Source: Okeania sp. SIO3I5 (lineage in GTDB: Bacteria; Cyanobacteriota; Cyanobacteriia; Cyanobacteriales; Microcoleaceae). From it: a stretch of 46,117 nucleotides of DNA. Below, piece by piece: positions 37,519-46,117 of this stretch. The stretch is from positions 1 to 46,117 of the forward strand of contig NZ_JAAHHT010000052.1 in NCBI RefSeq assembly GCF_010672085.1, read 5' to 3'. Under the pieces are notes generated by a model that was not told the DNA's origin, made no database searches, and worked only from the letters and a program-made list of their open reading frames with translations. The translations under genes were made by a program, and so were the position numbers. Every line of letters starts with the position of its first letter. Positions within the stretch are counted from its first letter, which is position 1.

Positions 37519-40222
37519 GTTAAACTAAGCCAGTTTGTTACCAAACTGACTCGTCTTCAGAACCGGACGTGAGACTTTCACCTCATCAACGGCTCCTATC
37601 CTAAACGTCCTTTGTCATAGGTACATCCTGTTTCAGAGTTAACATATCGTCAATCCATACATAATTATCAGGTAAATCCTGGGGTTTAAATTTTGGATAT
37701 GTCCTTTTGTCTTTCGCAGTTTTCGTGTCGTGGCAATGTCGGTGCAACAGTTGTTTGTTCTTTAGTGTGTTGTCACCACCAAATGACCGTGGTTTTATAT
37801 GGTCTACTGACCTAAGGTCTGTCGGTCTAAAGGTTAGTCCGCAAAATGCGCATTTATTCTTTTGTCGCTTTAAGAGCGTTGTGACTTCTTTCCTTACGCC
37901 TGGATATTTACCGATTCTATTGCTCCAATAAGTCCAGTTGCCGTCATAGGGGGATTTATTACCTTTAACTTTGATGTGCCTTATAATAGGTACATCTGAG
38001 TGTAGGTTTAGTATATATCCATTGTCGTTAAGTTCCCATTTTCTGGTATTCTTAATTGTGGGGAAATACTTTTTCTTTACCCATTTAGCCGATTTATTTG
38101 GATGCTTTCTACTTGCCCATCTCCATAATCTCTTATATAAAAGCATATCCAACTTACTGAATATCTTTTTACTTACTACAGTGGAAAAGTAGTTAGCCCA
38201 TCCCCTAATTACCGGATTTAATTTAGCTATTAGAGCCTTTGTAGAGGCGGTTTTGTTTTTATTACATATATCCGCCAATTTCCGATAATGAGTCTTGATA
38301 CTCTTAGAGGACGGTTTAATCAGCGTTTTAAATCCTTGTCCGGTTGACTTGGCCTCATATTGCCTAACATTAAATCCTAGAAAGTCAAATCCGGGTTTAT
38401 TTCCTTCATATTCTTCCAAGGTGTGGGCAATTCTGGTTTTTTCAGGTTTTAGTTCTAATCCTACCTGGTTTAACCATTCCTGTATTACGGATTTTGCTTT
38501 TAACACTACTTTGATGTCTTCATGTAGGATAACAAAGTCGTCAGCATAGCGCACAAGGGATAATGCTTGTTTCTTATCACGCTTACTCCCTGGCAGGGTT
38601 TGCGCGAATTTATCTAAACACTTTTCCATACCGTGTAGGGCGATGTTTGCTAGTAAGGGTGATATGACCCCTCCCTGTGGTGTACCTTCCACAGTGTTTG
38701 AGAATTGTTTGTTGTCAAATACTCCAGACTTTAACCATTGTTTGATTAGTCGTCTGTAAGGTGATTGGCCAACTTTTCCCAACAGTGCCTCGTGGTTAAT
38801 TCGGTCAAAACATTTTGATATATCAGCATCTAGCACATATTTTGGCTTTTTATTAATGCTGGCGTATATCGCTCCAACAGCATCATGTGTTGACCGCCCT
38901 GGTCTGAAACCATAGCTATTAGGTTCAAAGCGTGCCTCCCACTCTGGTTCCATACCCAACTTAACCAAGGCTTGTAAGGCTCTATCATACATAGTAGGTA
39001 TGCCTAAAGGGCGTTTTTCATCCCTACCTGGTTTTGGTATCCAGACTCTACGGGTAGGACTTGCCTTGAGGTATCGCGTGTTTAATAAATCAACCAAGTT
39101 CAGTCTCTGCATTGGTGGTAAATTTTTAATACCATCCACACCAGCAGTTTTCTTACCCTGATTATCCTGAGTCACGCGCCTAACAGCTAGCAACCTTGCG
39201 TAATAACTTTTGGTCAGAAGTCTTTGGTATTTACGCATCTTACGGATTTCGCCACGGCTGGATGCTTTGTAAATTAACTTTTGCAACTTAAATACATTCT
39301 TCTCCACCCGTCTCCAGTTGATATCTCTCCATTTTAAATTTGGATTAATACTTACTGGATTTGGTATATCGTCTGTATCCCATGCCACGCTTAAAAAGCG
39401 AGTGCGTAATTCTGAGGTCTCCTCAGAATGTAAGACGCACTCAAGAGAGCGCTTTGGATTACCCAATCTTCTTTTTAGTGTTTTAGCTTTATTCATCGCT
39501 AATTATTACTTTACATTACGTCTAACAGTGGGTACGTCAGCAATGAATAATGAATAATGAACCATGAATAATTATTAGAGTTTAGGGAAAACTAAGCAAT
39601 TCAGATACTGAATATTTACTCTTATTCGTCCGCTCTTAATTATTAATTATTAATTATTAATTATTAATTAGTATGCTTCTTACCCAATCCTACTCTCCCT
39701 AAGACCTGCAACCATAGTGCAGATTGACCTTGAATGGCTTGCCTTCGATTCGACCTATATTCTTGGGTGTCTTAGAGAGGTTTCCTCGTTCTCTTATTCC
39801 TTTATTACGGCTGATTTAGTGGGGTAAAATCTCCCGAAGGGTTCGGTATGGTTGTTGACAACCTCATATAGATAGGTTATCCATTGACCCTCTGACTTTC
39901 GTCCTACATCCCACAGTTACCTTTGGGATGGCTTACAATTACGAGAGTTTTATTACCTTCCTCTTCGTCCACTTGTCAGCCTTTGCTTGCGGTATCGTTC
40001 CTGGTAACTGGTATTGTCCCGCTTTTAAACCAGCTTCGGAGATTGATGTTCAGTCGCTACTCCGTGGTCTATGCTGTCAACCCAACAACAGGGCGGGTGG
40101 AATTTCACCACCAAGGTAATAAGAGTTTTCCGGTAGCCAGATGTTTAACCTCCTTTAAGATTAGCTACGGAAGGCCAGATATGCCTGCCTTTCAGCAGTT
40201 TTGACTAACCAACGAGTCGCAC
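37519..40222 (-). mobile_element. Intact group II intron, 2704 bp
   Basis: On the minus strand it begins GTGCGACTCGTTGG at 40222 and ends GGCTTAGTTTAAC at 37519. Domain V (37545-37590) runs from GAGCCG through GGTGAAAGTCTCACG to CCGGTTCTGAAG, containing the AGC triad. Domain VI follows. Domains I-III lie at about 39500-40222 and the maturase gene is in domain IV. All expected landmarks are present, so it is likely mobile and self-splicing with its maturase. It is inserted directly upstream of topA in the same orientation. Confidence 0.9.
37601..39496 (-). CDS. ltrA: Group II intron-encoded RT/maturase/HNH endonuclease
   Basis: 631 residues. The N-terminal RT domain has GKKTAGVDG, WIPKPGRDEKRPLGIPTM, YVLDADISKCFDRINHE, TPQGGVISPLLANI, and the active site YADD (317-320). 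Domain X (maturase) includes ADICNKNKTASTKALIAKLN and NPVIRGWANYF with W..R. The HNH endonuclease at the C-terminus has CAFCGLTF, SVDHIKPRSFGGDN and LHRHCHDTK, with all four Cys/His pairs. It binds the intron RNA, helps it splice, and drives target-primed retrohoming. Every catalytic motif is intact, unlike the related frame at 24978-26318, which it could perhaps help in trans. The first ATG (40222 side) at 39496 gives a normal-length family N-terminus. Confidence 0.96.
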   Translation of the reverse strand: MNKAKTLKRRLGNPKRSLECVLHSEETSELRTRFLSVAWDTDDIPNPVSINPNLKWRDINWRRVEKNVFKLQKLIYKASSRGEIRKMRKYQRLLTKSYYARLLAVRRVTQDNQGKKTAGVDGIKNLPPMQRLNLVDLLNTRYLKASPTRRVWIPKPGRDEKRPLGIPTMYDRALQALVKLGMEPEWEARFEPNSYGFRPGRSTHDAVGAIYASINKKPKYVLDADISKCFDRINHEALLGKVGQSPYRRLIKQWLKSGVFDNKQFSNTVEGTPQGGVISPLLANIALHGMEKCLDKFAQTLPGSKRDKKQALSLVRYADDFVILHEDIKVVLKAKSVIQEWLNQVGLELKPEKTRIAHTLEEYEGNKPGFDFLGFNVRQYEAKSTGQGFKTLIKPSSKSIKTHYRKLADICNKNKTASTKALIAKLNPVIRGWANYFSTVVSKKIFSKLDMLLYKRLWRWASRKHPNKSAKWVKKKYFPTIKNTRKWELNDNGYILNLHSDVPIIRHIKVKGNKSPYDGNWTYWSNRIGKYPGVRKEVTTLLKRQKNKCAFCGLTFRPTDLRSVDHIKPRSFGGDNTLKNKQLLHRHCHDTKTAKDKRTYPKFKPQDLPDNYVWIDDMLTLKQDVPMTKDV

Positions 40223-40242
40223 CTATATATTTGTAATGATAT

Positions 40243-40268
40243 CTATGCTTTACAGCATAGAGTTTTTT
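40243..40268 (+). terminator. Possible rho-independent terminator next to the intron 5' junction
   Basis: Perfect 7-bp stem CTATGCT / AGCATAG with a TTAC loop, followed by AGTTTTTTT on the plus strand. It lies 20 bases from the intron 5' splice site. The gene it once served is not evident; it may mark the original insertion target. Confidence 0.5.
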
Positions 40269-40545
40269 TATTTCAGCCAATCTTAATTTTTTCTTTTTGA
40301 CAAAATCTATGTTTGATGGACATTAACTTTATAGCTATCCTTATTAAGATTTGCTAGCATAATCAATCTTTAATGTCAATAGTATGGAAATATTGTTGCT
40401 CAAATCAAAATTTAGGAATATATTTATGGATATAATAGACGCAACTATTAACCAAAAATTGTTAAACCTATCCATTTCCTTGATTTTTGAGATTTTGAAC
40501 GTTTCCTGCGGAATGCTGCGTAAACAAAAATAGTCCTAAATCTGG

Positions 40546-40551
40546 TATAAT
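40546..40551 (+). promoter_or_regulatory. Extended -10 promoter element
   Basis: TCTGGTATAATATAGG: TGGTATAAT matches an extended -10 (TGnTATAAT). It would start transcription near 40557, at the first base of the predicted structured RNA. Confidence 0.5.
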
Positions 40552-40555
40552 ATAG

Positions 40556-40745
40556 GAAACGGTGCCTTTTGGAAACAGTTCGGTAGATTTTAGCTGCCAG
40601 GCGAAGTGAGCTAGGATACCAGCACTACTATCAGTGAAAACAATTCTTCTGTTATCACTCGTAGAAGAAAGGTAATAACACCCTAGTCCTTTAAGGATTA
40701 GCTTTGCTAGACTAGGCGAACAGCCTTTACCGTTATGGTAATGCC
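40556..40745 (+). ncRNA. Candidate structured RNA, unassigned
   Basis: Non-coding stretch starting GGAAACGGTGCC, with a second GGAAACA 19 bases on. Stems visible: AGTGAAAACA / TGTTATCACT with one mismatch (about 40634-40663); CCTAGTC / GACTAGG (about 40682-40717) enclosing a smaller CCTTTAAGG hairpin; TTACC / GGTAA near 40728-40742. The 5' AACGGT can also close with ACCGTT near 40730. Paired GGAAAC motifs recall the Yfr2 (Cyano-1) sRNA family, but the length and extra stems do not clearly fit. It could instead be a leader of the gene at 40924. Confidence 0.4.
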
Positions 40746-40923
40746 ATACTATTATCAGGGATATTCAGTGATGAATAGATTTGATAAGGTTAAATGTTGC
40801 ACTACTTTAACTATCTTAAAATTTTAAAAAAATATTTTTGCTTGAATGACAAAAATATTTTTTTAATTTTTGATTACACACTTTGTTATAATAGAGATAT
40901 AAAAAAACTCAGACGTTATAGTT

Positions 40924-41454
40924 ATGACTATCTCATATGTAAGTACAACAGAAGCGGCTTTTTTGTTAAATATTTCCACAGGTAGATTAAGAACCCTACT
41001 GAATCAAGACCGCGTTCGAGGCGCTCGTAAAATCAAAAGACTTTGGAAAATTCCGCTCAACCATCGAGGAATGCCAGGCATTAAACCAGGTCGTCGCGGT
41101 CCTCAAGGAACTTGGAATACATTTCAACGGGAAGCTAAGACTATAGTTCATGTTCTGCGAAAGACTATTGACTATAACCGAGACAATGGAACTTCTTATC
41201 CAGCAGTAGCCGTAAAAGTAGGCGGTAAAAAAGATTATTGCCACGCTTTGAAAATTCATGGTTTTTGTCAAATCGTTTATCAACCCCATCAACCGAATAA
41301 AAGTCAAGCCGGGGGTGCCCGTCTGTGGATTGAAGTGGAACCTGGAAATAGAGTAGAACGAGTATACTTCAGTGATGGAGATTATGGTCCGCCACCAGAA
41401 GTGGTTCAGCAACGAGTCAAAAATAAAAAGCAAAGGTCAAAGATTAAAGGTTAG
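40924..41454 (+). CDS. HTH (excisionase/MerR-like) domain protein
   Basis: 176 residues. Residues 5-45 (VSTTEAAFLLNISTGRLRTL, then NQDRVRGARKIKRLWKIPL) match the helix-turn-helix of excisionase-type DNA-binding proteins. A basic linker follows (GIKPGRRGPQGTW). Residues 70-160 form an unassigned domain with GTSYPAVAVKVGGKKDYCHA and ARLWIEVEPGNRVERVYF, predicted alpha/beta. No integrase neighbour is present, so a stand-alone DNA-binding regulator is a better guess than an excisionase. A TTGTTATAAT sequence about 40 bases upstream may be its promoter. Confidence 0.65.
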   Translation: MTISYVSTTEAAFLLNISTGRLRTLLNQDRVRGARKIKRLWKIPLNHRGMPGIKPGRRGPQGTWNTFQREAKTIVHVLRKTIDYNRDNGTSYPAVAVKVGGKKDYCHALKIHGFCQIVYQPHQPNKSQAGGARLWIEVEPGNRVERVYFSDGDYGPPPEVVQQRVKNKKQRSKIKG

Positions 41455-41956
41455 GATAAACACCGAGGAAAATGCTGTCTAAAACTTAACAGTTAGCTTG
41501 GAAAAAATAATTAGAGTAACAGTGCTTTTGTTCTGTTCTATCTTGAGCTGCCTATAAATCAATACAGTTCAGTTAAGTTTTTTTTGCAGTTTTGTAATTT
41601 CAAAGACTCATCTACATAATTCTACAGCTTATGAGTTTTAGTCTTATAGACATAGGCGTGAAAAAGATATAGACTTTTTGTAAAAGCAGGGAACAGGGAA
41701 TAGGGAACACTTAACTGGGAAGATATTTTTACTGAAAAGGTACGGAAAATGATGTTTTGAGTAAATTTTACAACTCTAGTTTATAGTAAAAAAAGTGCAA
41801 ATTTATTTTCAGGAGATGTCTTATATGAACCGTATTGTTCTATATCTATAATGATCAAGTAAATCAAGTCTAGTAAAGTTTCCATATTTTCATAAACCAT
41901 AGATTGATAGTGGCAAAAAGCCGTCACTCTATAAAAAAATTACATTTCACTAAAAG
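41455..41956. other. Spacer without recognised genes
   Basis: Contains a short GGGAACAGGGAATAGGGAAC simple repeat near 41690. Nothing else identified. Confidence 0.5.
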
Positions 41957-42688
41957 ATGCAGATAATAATCATGATAAAACTATTCAATCTTAAAAATCT
42001 TCAAACTTTAATAGTATCTCTACTATTACTAATTTTGGCCACTATCATCCCAGTATCCTCTACATTTGCAACTGGAGTTTATCAAATGCCCAGTCTAGTG
42101 GCAGGCGATCGTACATTTATTGTTGATGATGCAGATATTCTCAGTCGGGTTACCAAAAGTAAACTAAACAAGACTTTAGAAAATTTGGTTAATTTGACTG
42201 GGAATGAAGTTAGATTCGTTACTATCCGTCGCCTAGATTATGGTGAGACTATCGATAGTTTTACTGAAAAATTATTTGACAAATGGTTCCCCACTCCAGA
42301 AGCAAAAACTCATCAAACTTTATTGGTACTAGATACTCTCACCAATAATGATGCAATTCGTATCGGTGATGCAGTTAAAGAGCTTATGTCTAATGAGATT
42401 ACTCAGAGTTTAGTTGATGAAACTATTCAAGTACCTATTAAAGATGGCAATAAATATAATCAAGCTTTCTTGGCAGCTAGCGATCGCCTAACTGCTGTAT
42501 TATCTGGAGAACCCGATCCAGGTCCTCCGGAAGTTAAAGATGAGCTTTCAGCACAAGTAGCAGCTACTTTTAAATCAGCAGAGGAAACTGACGATCAAAG
42601 TGCAACTATTTTAGTGGTTGTATTATTAGTTATTGCTACAATTGTACCCATGGCTACTTATTTCTGGTATCAAAGCTTTTCTGGCTAG
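41957..42688 (+). CDS. Psb32-like TPM-domain protein, photosystem II repair
   Basis: 243 residues; an alternative ATG at 41972 gives MIKLFNLKNL and may be the true start. N-terminal signal or anchor segment (about 14-37, ending in SSTFA). The TPM domain spans about 50-185: TFIVDDADILSRVTKSKLNK, NEVRFVTIRRLDYGETIDSF, HQTLLVLDTLTNNDAIRIGD. A C-terminal transmembrane helix (about 215-237, ILVVVLLVIATIVPMATYF) is near the end. This layout matches Psb32, a thylakoid lumenal TPM protein that protects and helps repair photosystem II. The acidic metal-site residues (VDDAD) are present. Monocistronic. Confidence 0.85.
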   Translation: MQIIIMIKLFNLKNLQTLIVSLLLLILATIIPVSSTFATGVYQMPSLVAGDRTFIVDDADILSRVTKSKLNKTLENLVNLTGNEVRFVTIRRLDYGETIDSFTEKLFDKWFPTPEAKTHQTLLVLDTLTNNDAIRIGDAVKELMSNEITQSLVDETIQVPIKDGNKYNQAFLAASDRLTAVLSGEPDPGPPEVKDELSAQVAATFKSAEETDDQSATILVVVLLVIATIVPMATYFWYQSFSG

Positions 42689-42740
42689 TAATTCAAGAAA
42701 ATAGCATAAATTTTATTTCTAGTTCCATTTGTTAATTGAA

Positions 42741-43124
42741 TTAATCTTGAATATATTCTTTGCCATTTAATAAGGCAATTTCAGCACGTACAAATTCCCG
42801 TCCTAAATAAGCAGCATGATCTAACATTGTGACGTGACAAGGATGGGTTTCTTCAAATATTTTGACACACATTTCTTTGGCGGTTCTCGCAGTAAATGTT
42901 GTAGTTTCCTGACGTTCTACTTTACCTTTAGCAGGAATAGGTTTTCCTGTTTCTGGATCGATAGCTAAACCTCGGTCATCAATAATATTAGTAAAGTGTT
43001 TTGCAAAAATAAGACCTGCTTCTGGGTCAATAAAAATAATAAAATAACCATTAGGATCAAGGTCTATGTGACGTTTAGAAAGCTTTTCATCAATTGTGGT
43101 TAGTTCTTCAAATGTGATATTCAT
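42741..43124 (-). CDS. DUF4346-like cyanobacterial protein
   Basis: 127 residues, soluble. GYFIIFIDPEAGLIFAKHFT (about 27-46) and HVTMLDHAAYLGREFVRAEI with ALLNGKEYIQD at the C-terminus match the DUF4346 pattern, in which the H.AYLGRE..RAE..L..G..Y.QD end is the most conserved part. The family is found mainly in cyanobacteria and also fused to other domains; its role is not known. It converges with the Psb32-like gene, with 52 bases between the stop codons. Confidence 0.7.
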   Translation of the reverse strand: MNITFEELTTIDEKLSKRHIDLDPNGYFIIFIDPEAGLIFAKHFTNIIDDRGLAIDPETGKPIPAKGKVERQETTTFTARTAKEMCVKIFEETHPCHVTMLDHAAYLGREFVRAEIALLNGKEYIQD

Positions 43125-43208
43125 AGTTCAAATAAAGAAATTGCCTGTATTTTATTCTACATTTTTCTTGGTTGTTTAACTGACATATTGTATCTGAAAA
43201 TTTCTACA

Positions 43209-43396
43209 TAAGCATTCAGCGGTCAGCTATCAGCTATCAGCTTCATTACCCTTAAAAGAGGAAAAAGCAGTTGATATGTTTCAAAGAATTAAAAGTTACT
43301 GTAAAAGTCTATCAGCTAATCTTAATAAGTCTAGTCTATCGAACCAAATTGTTTATTAAAAAGCTGAGAGCTGACTGCTAATAGCTGAATGCTTAC
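43209..43396. repeat. MITE-like element with AAGCATTCAGC ends
   Basis: Left end TAAGCATTCAGC (43209-43220), right end GCTGAATGCTTAC (43384-43396), the same inverted ends as the 57-bp element at 5679. Interior GTCAGCTATCAGCTATCAGC and AAGCTGAGAGCTGACTGC. A single left end recurs at about 43427. No target duplication could be recognised here. Confidence 0.55.
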
Positions 43397-43503
43397 AATA
43401 GTTAAATGAGAGAAATTAACCTTATAAGCATTCAGCGGAGAGAAATCAATTTTTGTCCTTTTTGGTCAATCCTCCCCCTAAAATGGAGAAGTAATTATTA
43501 ATT

Positions 43504-43745
43504 AGGGCTTGCTGATTAAATATCAAAGAATTTACAGATAAAGGTTTTAGGCTTTTTAGAGTGAAAAAAAGGTGCGACTTTTTAAGCTTGAGTAAGCAAA
43601 AAATTTGGGACAGTGGCAGAATAATTGCAGAAAAATCAAGGGATAAAATATCTAACTACCTTCTCTAAATTCCCAGTTTCTCCTGACTCCTGACTCCTGA
43701 CTTCTGACTCCTCCCGAAGCCACGCATACTTTTTCAGCAAGCCCT
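43504..43745. repeat. MITE-like element, copy C
   Basis: Ends AGGGCTTGCTGATTAAAT and TTTTTCAGCAAGCCCT form a nearly perfect inverted repeat of 12 or more bases. Flanks are TAATTATTAATT on the left and AATTATTAATTATT on the right. Same family as 33743-33972 and 34382-34646. Confidence 0.65.
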
Positions 43746-43811
43746 AATTATTAATTATTAATTATTAATTGCTGAAAAATACATCTACCAAAAATCGGAC
43801 GAGAAGTATAT

Positions 43812-44111
43812 TTACTTAGCTAAGACCTGAGCGATCGCCTCTTCTAAGTCTTCTTGACTTAAACTCGTTAACATAAACACTTCTTGAACAGTCTTTCCCT
43901 GTCTAGCGATAAGTTTAAAACCACCGCGAATAGGAACTGATATTTTTAGCTTCATCTGGGGAATATGACTTCTGGAGTTGCCTATTTCCCCTGGAGTAAC
44001 AGTTTCAATACCCTGATGTTGGGTTAGTTTCTCTAAAATTGGGATTAAACCTTTGATATGGGTTGAATGATTCCAAACCAGACGACCTTTAGATTTAGAT
44101 GATTTTTTCAT
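43812..44111 (-). CDS. DUF2103 family protein (predicted metal-binding)
   Basis: 99 residues. GRLVWNHSTHIKGLIPILEK (about 9-28), ETVTPGEI, and SVPIRGGFKLIARQGKTVQE with VFMLTSL follow the DUF2103 pattern, a small family in cyanobacteria and some archaea called metal-binding on the strength of its conserved His and acidic residues (the HSTH motif is kept). Function is untested. Its upstream spacer carries no clear promoter. Confidence 0.8.
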   Translation of the reverse strand: MKKSSKSKGRLVWNHSTHIKGLIPILEKLTQHQGIETVTPGEIGNSRSHIPQMKLKISVPIRGGFKLIARQGKTVQEVFMLTSLSQEDLEEAIAQVLAK

Positions 44112-44644
44112 GTTTATTTTCTCCTTCTCTACATACCCAGTCTACTTGAAGGGAAAGACTAGAGGAAAAAATGGCTTGTTACGGGAGTAAGGAAAAAAGA
44201 AAACCTAAGTTGGAATAAGGTCTAATATCGAATCTAGTAATATTGGTATAATTCATACTTAGTAAGGGTTTAGTGACTCAAGCTGAATCCTACGCTTAAG
44301 TTTTTACCTCTGGAATGAATATCCCAACTCTCAAGTAAGCGGACATAAATGATATGAAAGAAGGAAAAATCTTAAACATATAGTAGATATTTCCTCAGAT
44401 TTTATAGGAGACTATACCAATGGACATGATATGAGCTGCCTTCAATAATTAATAATTAATAATTAATAATTAACAATTAACAATTAATAATTACCTCTTC
44501 TTTATTTATAAGAAGAGGATTGGTTTAAAAGGAATTTTTTTCTTCTCAAGGGAAGATTGGATATGCTTAGGTAACCTATCCATCCCAACCTAGGTCATGG
44601 TCTGCTTGCCGACCGCTTTTTTCTCCATGAATGGAGAGGCTTTA
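44112..44644. other. Spacer with AATTAATAATTAAT tracts
   Basis: No gene seen. A tract of alternating TAATTAATAATTAAC lies at 44446-44495. A block following it (TACCTCTTCTTTATTTATAA to TTCTCAAGGGAAGATTGGAT) recurs near 45450-45520. Confidence 0.5.
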
Positions 44645-44785
44645 TATAGCAATGAGCGCTGGTGTGTTTACATGGTACAAGCACTACATCAGTAGTATGC
44701 CTGAAAATGTTGATAATGGCAGTAGAATTTTACACTACATTAATTACAAGAGTAGTATGTAAATATGCAAGCGCTCATTGCTATA
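44645..44785. repeat. 141-bp MITE with perfect 16-bp inverted ends
   Basis: TATAGCAATGAGCGCT (44645-44660) and its exact complement AGCGCTCATTGCTATA (44770-44785). The ends begin with TATA, which suggests insertion at TA as for IS630/mariner-type elements. The interior has scattered AGTAGTATG repeats and no frame. Confidence 0.75.
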
Positions 44786-44975
44786 CCTTAATTTTTAGGT
44801 AAAAAAGACATTGAAATAAGGTTTTTTAACTAGCTATAAACTAAAAAAATCTGTTTAGAGACTTTGTAGAAAAGTCCGTCTCTGAAAGTTCGGTTGCACT
44901 GACTGGAGTAGCCGGGAGATATCTTGTTAGTATGTAACTAATCTTAAATAACTCTACTTATCGGAGGTAAATATT

Positions 44976-45296
44976 ATGAATAATCTTCCTGGCAATCCTT
45001 CTGAAAACTTTGCCAACAAATCAAATAGTAATAATTTACTGTGGCAATATGTTCAATCTATGAATCCAGAAACTGTTGCTCAACTTTCTAAACCAGATCC
45101 AGAAGTAGCTCAAATTATGGAACAAAATTTAAGAGGTATGTTGGGAAATTTACCACCAGAACATTTTTCTGTGGCGATAACTACTAACAGAGAAAACCTT
45201 GGTCAACTTCTGGCTTCTGCAATGATGAGCGGTTACTTTTTAAATCAAGCTAAACAAAGAATGGAACTTGACAAATCTCTTCATTCTTTACATTAA
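44976..45296 (+). CDS. DUF760 family protein
   Basis: 106 residues, helical and soluble. LLWQYVQSMNPETVAQLSKP, then DPEVAQIMEQNLRGMLGNLP, HFSVAITTNRENLGQLLASA and MMSGYFLNQAKQRMELD fit the DUF760 pattern. The family is common to cyanobacteria and chloroplasts; plant members are reported as chloroplast proteins, but a biochemical role is not settled. GGAGG at 44962-44966, 10 bases before the ATG, is the strongest ribosome site in this part of the window. Confidence 0.85.
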   Translation: MNNLPGNPSENFANKSNSNNLLWQYVQSMNPETVAQLSKPDPEVAQIMEQNLRGMLGNLPPEHFSVAITTNRENLGQLLASAMMSGYFLNQAKQRMELDKSLHSLH

Positions 45297-46117
45297 GGGT
45301 GAGGATAGATAAATCTTTACTTAATAGTGATGATTATCTCAATTTTAATTTTGGTATGAATAGAGACTTACTTAGTTGAAAACTTACCTCATAAAGCGTT
45401 ATTATGTAATAATTTTTCAAAGTAAGAAAGTGTTCAATAATTAATAATTAATAATTACCTCTTCTGTAATAGAAGAATTGGTTAAAAGGAATTTTTTCTT
45501 CTCAAGGGAAGATTGGATATGGTGTTTTGCGTTCCGCAAAACTTTCCTAGGTCATGCGAGCAAACATTAATGCTTTGGGATATGAAAAGCGGAGCGACTC
45601 TGCAAAAGCGAGAAACTTCGCCATCTCACCCTTCGAGAAACTTTCCTTACCGAAATAATTAATAATTAAACAATTAAATAATTAGTGAATTCAGGTTTAA
45701 AGCCTCCCCAATAAAGCTATCCCTTATAAGGAACTTCTGAAAATCTTGTGGGGAGGGTGAGGAGGATGGGGAGGATGGGGAGGATGGGGAGGTGTGGGGA
45801 GTGTGGGGAGCAAGAATCTTCAAAAAAACATCTAAATTCAATACACTTTTCTGATGAAAAAGTCTCTTAAACGACTTATCCATAACTTCTCATTTTTGTC
45901 AATTTTTATGTTAAGAAAAATGTTTATAAAGCATAGCCAATAAAGGGGAAAAAAATAAGTTTTTTCCTTTTAGCCAATCCTCTCCCTAAAAGGGAGAGGT
46001 AATTATCCATTAATTAATGAAGGAATGCTATCGCAAAGGTTAACGACCGCTTTTCCTCCTGGAAAGGAGAGGCTTTAAACCTTCTTTTTTCGGTAAAAAT
46101 CTTATTGGAGATTTCAA
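45297..46117. other. Repeat-rich right end of the window
   Basis: No gene seen. Repeats present: AATTAATAATTAATAATTAC (about 45438-45458), a block like 44497-44570, the G+C-rich palindrome family (45525-45620) and a G-rich tract (45748-45810). CTCTCCCTAAAAGGGAGAGG (about 45981-46000) is a palindrome found also near 3940. Confidence 0.55.
45748..45810 (+). repeat. G-rich tandem repeat
   Basis: GAGGATGGG units followed by GTGTGGGGAGTGTGGGGAG. Closely spaced G runs could form a quadruplex. Same composition and end motif as 10488-10554. Confidence 0.7.

Noticed and set aside
39923-40204. Plus-strand frames in the intron 5' region
   Set aside because: They are antisense to the structured domains of the group II intron.
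45674-45883. 69-codon minus-strand frame
   Set aside because: Its core is the translated G-rich tract (a Ser/Pro run); no start context.

Overview
The window looks like chromosomal DNA of a filamentous cyanobacterium of the Oscillatoriales type (Trichodesmium, Okeania and Moorena are the kind of genome it recalls). The basis is low G+C DNA with many HIP1 sites (GCGATCGC), cyanobacterial families (Psb32-like TPM protein, DUF760, DUF2103, DUF4346-like, DUF29-like, Uma2), group II introns, TnpB remnants, and a very large load of dispersed and tandem non-coding repeats. No tRNA, rRNA or CRISPR array was seen. The species is not certain.

Layout. 1-10 kb: an ABC exporter on the minus strand, a dead tldD fragment, a two-repeat GspE-N/MshEN-like protein (minus), an AP2/HNH endonuclease directly abutting an aldo/keto reductase, and decayed duplications of that reductase's 3' end. 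9.8-12.1 kb: a TerB-like protein, a tnpB pseudogene, and an Mn-type superoxide dismutase with a Tat lipoprotein signal. 12.2-18.1 kb: a defence-like island. It holds a small helical protein, a NACHT NTPase with a GLIF-repeat membrane region and a signal-peptidase-like C-terminus, and a Uma2 nuclease, bracketed by two tandem arrays of one repeat family (about 284 bp and 167 bp periods). 18.4-23.7 kb: uvrA, a small secreted protein with a strong terminator, and a very regular 149-bp tandem array of ten units. 24.3-27.1 kb: a degenerate group II intron whose reverse transcriptase frame is open but lacks key catalytic motifs. 29.6-30.9 kb: a cobalamin riboswitch and a His-tailed CbiX chelatase. 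31.2-34.4 kb: an unknown membrane protein, two broken DUF29-like copies, and a 711-bp IS-derived element with a 9-bp target duplication. 34.8-40.2 kb: topA, and directly upstream of it an apparently intact 2.7-kb group II intron encoding RT, maturase and HNH domains. 40.5-46.1 kb: a candidate structured RNA, an HTH protein, Psb32-like, DUF4346-like, DUF2103 and DUF760 genes, with several MITE-like elements between them.

Most genes stand alone, separated by long A+T-rich spacers made largely of mobile-element debris. Housekeeping functions are DNA repair (uvrA), DNA topology (topA), photosystem II repair (Psb32-like), oxidative stress (SOD) and cobalt/sirohydrochlorin chelation under cobalamin control.

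The most unusual system is the NACHT protein. The ATPase is followed by a repeat-built membrane domain and then a signal-peptidase-I-like domain in which both expected catalytic residues appear to be lost. A small upstream partner carries a similar N-terminal motif. All domain assignments come from reading motifs by eye, with no database search.
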